A stretch of 64,000 nucleotides of DNA, taken from CAVXXB01 sp963765585 (GTDB lineage Bacteria > Calditrichota > Calditrichia > JAJRVZ01). The DNA lies in contig CAVXXB010000010.1 of the NCBI GenBank assembly GCA_963765585.1, positions 1 to 64,000 of the forward strand. Reading direction: 5' to 3'. Under the pieces are notes generated by a model. That model was not told where the DNA came from and did no database searches. It saw only the letters and a list, made by a program, of their open reading frames with translations. Position numbers and translations under genes: made by a program. Shown here piece by piece: positions 58,722 through 64,000 of this stretch. How positions within the stretch are numbered: the stretch's first letter is position 1; every line of letters begins with the position of its first letter.

Positions 58722-58783
58722 TTGACTTTTATAAGAATATATCATTATCATATCGATGAACGATATATAGATGATCTATATAT
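58722..58783 (+). promoter_or_regulatory. promoter and palindromic operator of the PadR unit
   Basis: TTGACT (58722-58727) and TATCAT (58746-58751) with an 18-base spacer, followed by a perfect palindrome with 10-bp arms ATATATAGAT and ATCTATATAT around one G (58763-58783), covering the likely transcription start. This is a typical site for autorepression by PadR. Confidence 0.75.
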
Positions 58784-58812
58784 AGATATTCAATATAAGG
58801 AATCTGATCGGG

Positions 58813-59158
58813 ATGACTTCTAAATTTGATGTTCAAAATCTGGCGAAGAATTGCAATGAATTGCTGATTCTGGCCATTCTTAAATCAGGAAAAAAACATG
58901 GTTATCAGATTGCGTTGGAGATAGAGGAGCGCAGTAATGAAACATTCCGGTTTAACCATGGGACACTTTATCCCATCTTGCACAAACTTGAAAAAGAGGA
59001 TCTGATAAGAGGCAGTTGGAAAAAGGAGGAGGCAAAACGAAAAAGAAAGTATTATCAGACTCAGTGCAAAAGGAAAAAAATATGCGGCAAATCAATTGTC
59101 AGAATGGCGCAATTTCTTTGATAAGTTTTTTATTATCGCAGGAGAAATAGAGAAATGA
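58813..59158 (+). CDS. PadR-family transcriptional regulator (frameshift)
   Basis: About 114 residues. The winged helix is characteristic: ELLILAILKSGKKHGYQIAL, then FNHGTLYPILHKLEKEDLIR and the wing EEAKRKRKYY. One extra base near 59062 breaks the frame; the corrected C-terminus reads SAKGKKYAANQLSEWRNFFD and ends at TGA 59156-59158, overlapping the next start. It probably represses its own operon through the palindrome at 58763-58783. Confidence 0.9.
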
Positions 59159-59940
59159 ATCGTTTTAGTAAGCTTTTAAATGAAATAAATAAAAAATTAG
59201 ATCTTCCGCAGCCACACAAATCCAGGATCATGCTGGAATTATCAGCTGATTTAAACGATACCTATGAATATTATCTGGACAAAGGTCTGACACCGGAAAA
59301 CGCAATGAAACAAGCGGAAGAAAAGTTTGCTCCGACCAATAAATCAATGGAGGAATTGACCATGACACACCAGACAAATTTTCGCAAGTTTGTAGACAAA
59401 GTATCACAGTATCAAATAAAAGCCTGGGAAACAGGGATGCTTTGTGTAGTAATGATTAGTCTTGTTTTTTTATCCATGACTGTGGTGTCCTCAGATGAAC
59501 CCGGGCAACTAAGCAGTGTGTATAACTGGCCCATCCTTGGATTTATTATTGTGGCGACACTTATCTTTGTCTATAAAATATATACCTTATACATCAAGCA
59601 GGACCATAGAATTTCACAATTACGCCGTGGTCTCAATTGGTTACTTGTCCTGAGCGGTATGAGTTTGGTTACTGCATCTATGGGATATCTGATTGATCTA
59701 TATTCCCTAAGCGAAACCCCGTTTATTTTTCTTAATAATATAATGATGATGACAATTACCATGACTGATCAAATTACCCCTGAGTTATTAGTCCAGATTG
59801 CCCAGTGGTTCTCACAGACAATGGCTATGATTATGTTTGGCATGTTGTCATCCATAATAAGCGCTGTATTCTGGTTCATTTTGGAAAATAAAGTTATCAA
59901 AATCGAAATTGCAGAATCGTCATACTTACTTTCCGAGTAA
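59155..59940 (+). CDS. membrane protein with N-terminal permease-prefix-like helical domain
   Basis: 261 residues. The first 85 residues are helical (LPQPHKSRIMLELSADLNDT, LTPENAMKQAEEKF) and resemble the HAAS/permease-prefix domain often found behind PadR regulators. Four TM helices follow (e.g. LCVVMISLVFLSMTVVS, PILGFIIVATLIFVYKI, MMFGMLSSIISAVFWFIL-like). It overlaps the PadR gene by 4 bases, so they form one unit. Function unknown. Confidence 0.78.
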   Translation: MNRFSKLLNEINKKLDLPQPHKSRIMLELSADLNDTYEYYLDKGLTPENAMKQAEEKFAPTNKSMEELTMTHQTNFRKFVDKVSQYQIKAWETGMLCVVMISLVFLSMTVVSSDEPGQLSSVYNWPILGFIIVATLIFVYKIYTLYIKQDHRISQLRRGLNWLLVLSGMSLVTASMGYLIDLYSLSETPFIFLNNIMMMTITMTDQITPELLVQIAQWFSQTMAMIMFGMLSSIISAVFWFILENKVIKIEIAESSYLLSE

Positions 59941-60104
59941 GGTATTGTTAAAGATAATGCAGATAAAAAAGAAAATACTGAGGTGATCATTATTCGAGGT
60001 ATTTCAAATGCGGTGTTTCGATCGATTCCAAAGGAAATTAGAGATATTTACTCTGTGTTGTCTGTGGTTATCAATTATACTATAACAAATTAAGGAGAAA
60101 AATC

Positions 60105-60488
60105 ATGATGAACTTTTTATCTTCGGGTGGACCAATGATGTGGGTGTTATATCTTTTAACCCTGGTTATTATTGTTCTGGCAGTAAAGAATTATTCAAGG
60201 CTGATCATTAAAAAAGAACAGCCCCAACCGGAAATGACACATAGCATCAATGCGATTGTTTTCTGGGGATTTATCAGTTGCATTTTCGGAATCTTTGCCC
60301 ATTTCTATGGTGTTTATCTGGCGATGCAGGCCATTGCCCGGGCTTCGGATATATCTCCGGCCATCGTCGCAATGGGATACTCTCATTCTTTGGTAACCAT
60401 ATTGACCGGTATGTCGATATTCCTGATCTCCAGTATCCTGTGGTTCAGTTTAAAATTTCTTGAAAAGAGGGCGAAAACTACTTCATAA
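60105..60488 (+). CDS. small MotA/TolQ/ExbB-like membrane protein
   Basis: 127 residues with three TM helices. The start (GGPMMWVLYLLTLVIIVLAV) resembles the GG-x-MWPI N-terminus of ExbB/MotA-type proton channels, and the later helices (FWGFISCIFGIFAHFYGVYL and VTILTGMSIFLISSILWF) fit TM2 and TM3 of a shortened family member. AGGAG precedes ATG 60105. There is no ExbD partner next to it. The assignment rests on a weak resemblance. Confidence 0.6.
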   Translation: MMNFLSSGGPMMWVLYLLTLVIIVLAVKNYSRLIIKKEQPQPEMTHSINAIVFWGFISCIFGIFAHFYGVYLAMQAIARASDISPAIVAMGYSHSLVTILTGMSIFLISSILWFSLKFLEKRAKTTS

Positions 60489-60502
60489 CAAGGTAGCCAG
60501 CA

Positions 60503-60597
60503 TTAACCGCAAAGGGCGCGAAGAATAAAGCAAGTATCGCAAGGATAATATAGTAAATTTTGCCGACTTTGGTATACTTTGCGACCTGTGCGGTTAA
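60503..60597. repeat. 95-bp inverted-repeat element (TTAACCGCA ends)
   Basis: The left end TTAACCGCAAAGGGCGCGAA mirrors the right end CTTTGCGACCTGTGCGGTTAA with a few mismatches. No gene inside. Confidence 0.7.
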
Positions 60598-60717
60598 GAA
60601 ATCATAATCTGTTCCTACACATATTACTTTTTAGAAACCAACAAATTAAAGTAAATTATTCACAATAAAACTTGAAAACACAGACTTATATTTTTATATT
60701 CTACCCGAAGGTAGGAT

Positions 60718-61131
60718 ATGAAATTTTCAAAAACAACAGAATATGCAATCCGGGTAATGGTTTACCTGTCGGATCATCGTGAATTTCTCTATTCCGTAAA
60801 TAAATTACATCTATTATTAAATGTCCCATATAAATATCTTGGTCGCCTTATGAGTAAACTTGCCTCCGCAGGCTTGGTTGAATCCGTAAAGGGCAAGGAT
60901 GGTGGTTACCGGATATGTGATTCCTGTGAGCCAATCTATCTTTATCAAATAGTTGAGGTGGTTGATGGCCTGTCAGATTATAGCCGGTGTGTCCTGGGTT
61001 TTGATGAGTGTTCTGATGAAAATCCATGCTCACTGCATAAAGAGTGGTTGCCTCATCTTTCGGGAATTAAAGAAATGTTATATAATGTCAATCTAAAGGA
61101 TCTGGCAAAAAAAGAAATCTATAAATACTGA
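60718..61131 (+). CDS. Rrf2-family iron-sulfur transcriptional regulator
   Basis: 137 residues. The Rrf2 winged helix (MKFSKTTEYAIRVMVYLSDH, NVPYKYLGRLMSKLASAGLV, VKGKDGGYRI) is followed by the three-cysteine loop SRCVLGFDECSDENPCSLHK, which would bind a [2Fe-2S] or [4Fe-4S] cluster as in NsrR and IscR. It lies upstream of an octaheme HAO-family cytochrome, so an NsrR-like role in sensing NO or nitrite stress is plausible but inferred. Confidence 0.9.
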   Translation: MKFSKTTEYAIRVMVYLSDHREFLYSVNKLHLLLNVPYKYLGRLMSKLASAGLVESVKGKDGGYRICDSCEPIYLYQIVEVVDGLSDYSRCVLGFDECSDENPCSLHKEWLPHLSGIKEMLYNVNLKDLAKKEIYKY

Positions 61132-61195
61132 TATTGAATAGTTTGAATGGAGTGAGATAAACAAATTATCGAAAGTAGTATTTCATAGAAAGTGA

Positions 61196-61379
61196 TTTCT
61201 CGCAGAGACGCAGAAAAAAAATAGAAATTAGAAATGAGAGATGAGATATAAACCTCGGCAATTAGCGACAGGCAGTATTTACGACGAAAAGCGGATCGGA
61301 CTGCAGGTGGACGATTAAATCATTTCCAATCTCAAATCTCTAATTCATTTTCTTTGCGGCTTGGCGTCTTTGCGTGAAA
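61196..61379. repeat. 184-bp inverted-repeat element (TTTCWCGCARAGACGC ends)
   Basis: TTTCTCGCAGAGACGC at 61196-61211 and the complement of TTTCACGCAAAGACGC at 61364-61379 match at 14 of 16 positions. The interior includes degenerate heptamers (AATTAGA, AATGAGA, GATGAGA near 61224-61250; TCAAATC, TCTAATT near 61331-61345). Confidence 0.72.
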
Positions 61380-61438
61380 AATTAATGAATAGTTTTATAA
61401 TAATAATTTGGGTGGAATTAATCTTAGAGGAGGTCATC

Positions 61439-62677
61439 ATGAAGTATTCATCGGTGTTAACAGTTATGATTCTGACGGTTTTGTCTGGTTTATCATTTGC
61501 TGAGGAATGCGTCGAGTGCCATAGTAAAATGCAGACGAACATTGTCAGTGATTGGGAAATGAGTAAACACAGCAAAAATGATGTTACATGTTCGACCTGT
61601 CACGGTGATGCGCATAGCACAAATGAGGATTTTGCCAAAGCCCTGATTCCGACACCCGAAACTTGTAACGATTGTCATGATACTCAGGTTGCCCAGTTTT
61701 CAAAAGGAAAACATGCCCTTGCATGGACGGCAATGAATGCCATGCCGACTATTCACCATCAGCCCGGCGCTTTAATTGACGGCATGAAAGGTTGTGGCGG
61801 TTGCCATAAAATTGGACTTAAAAGTGAAGCAGATGTTAAAAAATTAAAAGAAGAGGGCAGTGGTTTTGGACTGGCATCATGTGATGCTTGCCATACGCGT
61901 CACACATTCTCAGTCAAGGAAGCAAGACAACCTCAGGCCTGTCAAACCTGTCATATGGGATTTGATCATCCGCAGTGGGAAATGTATTCATCGTCTAAAC
62001 ATGGTGTTCGGTATTTGCTGAAACAAAATGGTACCTTACCGGAGAATACGGCTGCACCTACATGTCAGGACTGTCATATGCAGGAAGGGAACCATGAAGT
62101 TCGTACCGCATGGGGATTTCTGGCGGTTCGTCTGCCATTACCCGAAGATGATCAATGGAAAAAAGACCAGATTACTATTCTTCAGGCGTTGGGAGTTCTG
62201 GATTTAGAAGGTAATCCGACCGGCCGGCTGGATGCAGTAAAGGCAGCAGATATTGCCCGGCTTACACAGGAAGATTTTGATAAAGAACGAAACAAGATGA
62301 TTGCCACATGTGGAAAATGTCATTCTAAAAACTTTGCCAAAGAACAACTGAACAAGGGCGATGAGATGATTAAAGAAGTCGATCACCTTCTGGCAGATGC
62401 CATTCGCGTGATTGCCGGTTTATATAAGGATGGGGTACTGGAAAAACCGGAAACCTATGCGGCAAATTTCCCGGATTTGCTGGCATTCCATGATGCACCT
62501 ACGGTAATTGAACAGACCCTGTTCGAAATGCACTTAAAACACCGCATGCGCGCTTTTCAGGGTGTATTTCATGCGAATCCTGATTATGCACTATGGTACG
62601 GCTGGAGTGAAATGAAACGCGATCTGACTGAGATCAAGACTATGGCGGCAGAGATGCGGCACCGGGCCAGTAAGTGA
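61439..62677 (+). CDS. octaheme cytochrome c, hydroxylamine oxidoreductase (HAO) family
   Basis: 412 residues with a signal peptide (KYSSVLTVMILTVLSGLSFA). Eight CxxCH motifs (CVECH, CSTCH, CNDCH, CGGCH, CDACH, CQTCH, CQDCH, CGKCH) and the family segment HPQWEMYSSSKHGVRY match HAO-like octaheme proteins. Bacterial HAOs outside nitrifiers often act reductively on nitrite or hydroxylamine. I see no certain equivalent of the cross-linking Tyr of true HAO, which favours the reductive type, but this needs an alignment. GAGGAGGT precedes ATG 61439. Confidence 0.92.
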   Translation: MKYSSVLTVMILTVLSGLSFAEECVECHSKMQTNIVSDWEMSKHSKNDVTCSTCHGDAHSTNEDFAKALIPTPETCNDCHDTQVAQFSKGKHALAWTAMNAMPTIHHQPGALIDGMKGCGGCHKIGLKSEADVKKLKEEGSGFGLASCDACHTRHTFSVKEARQPQACQTCHMGFDHPQWEMYSSSKHGVRYLLKQNGTLPENTAAPTCQDCHMQEGNHEVRTAWGFLAVRLPLPEDDQWKKDQITILQALGVLDLEGNPTGRLDAVKAADIARLTQEDFDKERNKMIATCGKCHSKNFAKEQLNKGDEMIKEVDHLLADAIRVIAGLYKDGVLEKPETYAANFPDLLAFHDAPTVIEQTLFEMHLKHRMRAFQGVFHANPDYALWYGWSEMKRDLTEIKTMAAEMRHRASK

Positions 62678-62725
62678 CGACTTTTTTAATACTCAGCAAT
62701 TTTGAAATTCTCTAAATTGTACTAC

Positions 62726-62781
62726 GTCATCCTGAATTTATTTCAGGATCTCTCGAGATCCCGAAACAAGTTCGGGATGAC
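62726..62781. repeat. REP-like palindrome
   Basis: GTCATCCTGAA at the left and TTCGGGATGAC at the right of a 56-bp imperfect palindrome. Each half also folds (TCCTGAA with TTTCAGGA; CCCGAAAC with GTTCGGG). The same half-unit occurs singly at 2634-2660 and inverted at 3680-3702. It probably sits after the cytochrome gene as an mRNA 3' structure. Confidence 0.75.
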
Positions 62782-62931
62782 AATAATACGATATTATAAA
62801 TACGGCATAAATTCACAGAATATGGAACTATAGATTGGTAATTGCTTATTGCCAATTGCCAACTGTAAATCTCTAATCCCTAATTCAATACTATTGTGTT
62901 ACGACAAAAGAGTCAAAGTCTGGAACATAAC
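62782..62931. repeat. intergenic heptamer array
   Basis: 62836-62885 reads as degenerate heptamers (GCTTATT, GCCAATT, GCCAACT, TCTAATC, CCTAATT). No gene. Confidence 0.6.
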
Positions 62932-64000
62932 ATGGATGTTATAAAAAAAATATCACCGGAAAATAAACGCACCAGCAAATTTAAAATTATTACATACCGC
63001 AGACTGGTCCAGGTGGGATTTATATTAATTCTTACCTGGATTGGCATCGAATATTATTTCTTTGTTGACCAGTTAGAGCAAGGAATAATTCCGACCATTT
63101 CAAGGCCCCCGGGGGTTGAATCCTTTCTGCCGATTAGTGCCCTGATTAGTTTAAAGTATTGGCTGATGACCGGGATTTTTAATACCATACACCCATCGGC
63201 ATTGGTGATACTGTTAATGGCCGGGCTGACTGCGCTGATCTTAAAAAAAGGATTTTGCAGTTGGGTTTGTCCGTTCAGTCTCGTTTCTGAGCTTCTTGCC
63301 AAACTTCATATTAAAATATTTGATCGCCAGTTTAAATTACCAAAATGGCTGGATTATCCTCTTCGCAGTCTCAAATATTTATTATTATTTTTCTTTGCCT
63401 GGGCGATCTTTTTTCAGATGAACCTGACAGACATAAAACTATTTATTTATAGTCCTTATAACCGGGTTGCCGATATAAAGATGCTCCAGTTCTTTACACA
63501 TATGTCGGATATGACAATGTGGGTATTGATACTTCTTGTATTATTTTCACTGGCAATTCCCTATTTCTGGTGCCGGTACCTGTGTCCCTACGGTGCATTG
63601 CTTGGTGCCATGAGCTGGTTGAGTTTTTTTAAAATCCGCCGTAATGCTGACAATTGTATTGATTGCGAATTATGTACAAAAGCCTGTCCGGCAAAGATTA
63701 AAGTACATACTGCCAAATCTGTATTTTCCGATGAATGTCATGGATGCTTGCAATGTGTGGACAGTTGTCCTGTTAAAAATACACTTTATCTGGCCTCAGC
63801 TAAGGATAAAGTCCGAGTTTCAAGAAAAATATATGCAGTTCTGCTGGTTACAATATTTGTTGTTGGGGTTGCGCTTGCCAACATCACAGGATTCTGGCAA
63901 AACTCTATTTCAAACGAAGAATATTTGCATCATATGAAAAATATTAATGATCCCGTTTATCATCATAATCAGGGTGAAGTACCGGAGTATGATTCATCGC
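62932..64000 (+). CDS. NapH/NosR-like membrane polyferredoxin (partial, runs off the window)
   Basis: At least 356 residues, open to the window end. Several TM helices (VGFILILTWIGIEYYFF, ALVILLMAGLTALILKK, LLLFFFAWAIFFQM, WVLILLVLFSLAIPYF and a later AVLLVTIFVVGVALANIT) alternate with the CX3CP motifs FCSWVCPFSL and WCRYLCPYGA. Two cytosolic [4Fe-4S] motifs follow (CIDCELCTKACP and CHGCLQCVDSCP). This is the layout of NapH, NosR and related quinol-linked electron-transfer proteins. It lies downstream of the octaheme HAO-family cytochrome and may pass quinol electrons to it. Confidence 0.88.
   Translation, partial: MDVIKKISPENKRTSKFKIITYRRLVQVGFILILTWIGIEYYFFVDQLEQGIIPTISRPPGVESFLPISALISLKYWLMTGIFNTIHPSALVILLMAGLTALILKKGFCSWVCPFSLVSELLAKLHIKIFDRQFKLPKWLDYPLRSLKYLLLFFFAWAIFFQMNLTDIKLFIYSPYNRVADIKMLQFFTHMSDMTMWVLILLVLFSLAIPYFWCRYLCPYGALLGAMSWLSFFKIRRNADNCIDCELCTKACPAKIKVHTAKSVFSDECHGCLQCVDSCPVKNTLYLASAKDKVRVSRKIYAVLLVTIFVVGVALANITGFWQNSISNEEYLHHMKNINDPVYHHNQGEVPEYDSS

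Noticed and set aside
63644..63937. reading frame of 97 residues near the window end
   Set aside because: It lies in another frame of the NapH/NosR-like gene, whose frame stays open from 62932 to the end with full iron-sulfur motifs.
1..64000. tRNA or rRNA genes
   Set aside because: I looked for tRNA T-arm-like motifs and rRNA core sequences in gaps and saw none I could defend without a covariance search.

Overview
This window looks like part of a low-to-moderate GC genome from an anaerobic, Gram-negative bacterium of the Fibrobacterota-Chlorobiota-Bacteroidota (FCB) group, for example a Calditrichota-, Marinimicrobia- or KSB1-like lineage. The lineage call is inference. It rests on two TonB-dependent receptors with carboxypeptidase-like N-terminal domains, one paired with a DUF4249 lipoprotein, on an RND tripartite pump, and on many exported multiheme c-type cytochromes next to strictly anaerobic iron-sulfur enzymes. 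UGA is probably read as selenocysteine at two places. No rRNA, tRNA or CRISPR array was recognised.

Layout: 0.2-2.6 kb, a Gfo/Idh/MocA oxidoreductase and a sugar-phosphate isomerase/epimerase-like TIM barrel. 2.6-3.75 kb, a MazEF-like toxin-antitoxin pair enclosed by ~120-bp inverted repeats. 4.0-9.75 kb, an RND efflux operon. 9.8-13 kb (minus strand), a TonB receptor and DUF4249 partner. 13.3-23.2 kb, a putative extracellular electron-transfer locus: NHL-repeat proteins, four multiheme cytochromes, an outer-membrane beta-barrel and a ferredoxin-NADP reductase-like flavoprotein, interrupted at 16.3-16.65 kb by a small transposed element with a GxxExxY remnant. 23.5-27.6 kb, a second TonB receptor and an ENPP-type phosphodiesterase. 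27.9-31.8 kb, a MacA-like adaptor with two FtsX-type permeases but no ATPase. 32.2-34.8 kb, a GntR-regulated ABC transporter. 34.8-40.1 kb (minus strand), a large GlnD/GlnE-like protein, an orphan KorC-like subunit, an unknown protein and a GNAT acetyltransferase.

The metabolic centrepiece is 40.4-53.5 kb: korDABC (2-oxoacid:ferredoxin oxidoreductase), then hdrA (selenoprotein, double-HdrA fusion), mvhD, an hdrCB fusion, a second selenoprotein hdrA fused to mvhD, a zinc-ribbon microprotein, hdrC and hdrB. This encodes two heterodisulfide-reductase-like, flavin-based electron-bifurcating or -confurcating modules next to a ferredoxin-reducing enzyme. The two UGA codons sit at the homologous position of a CxxC motif, and both are followed by a nearly identical DNA stretch with the same hairpin.

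From 53.5 kb to the end: L-serine dehydratase, DUF456, a cysteine hydrolase, ArsM, a serine beta-lactamase-like hydrolase, a PadR-regulated membrane-protein unit, an ExbB-like protein, an Rrf2 regulator, an octaheme HAO-family cytochrome and a NapH/NosR-like polyferredoxin that runs off the window.

Two global features matter to users. (1) About 17 otherwise intact genes or gene parts are split by single-base indels, mostly apparent one-base insertions. I annotate each as one gene and regard most indels as sequencing errors. (2) Intergenic DNA is full of degenerate heptamer/octamer arrays and short inverted-repeat elements, some of which border genes or extend reading frames.
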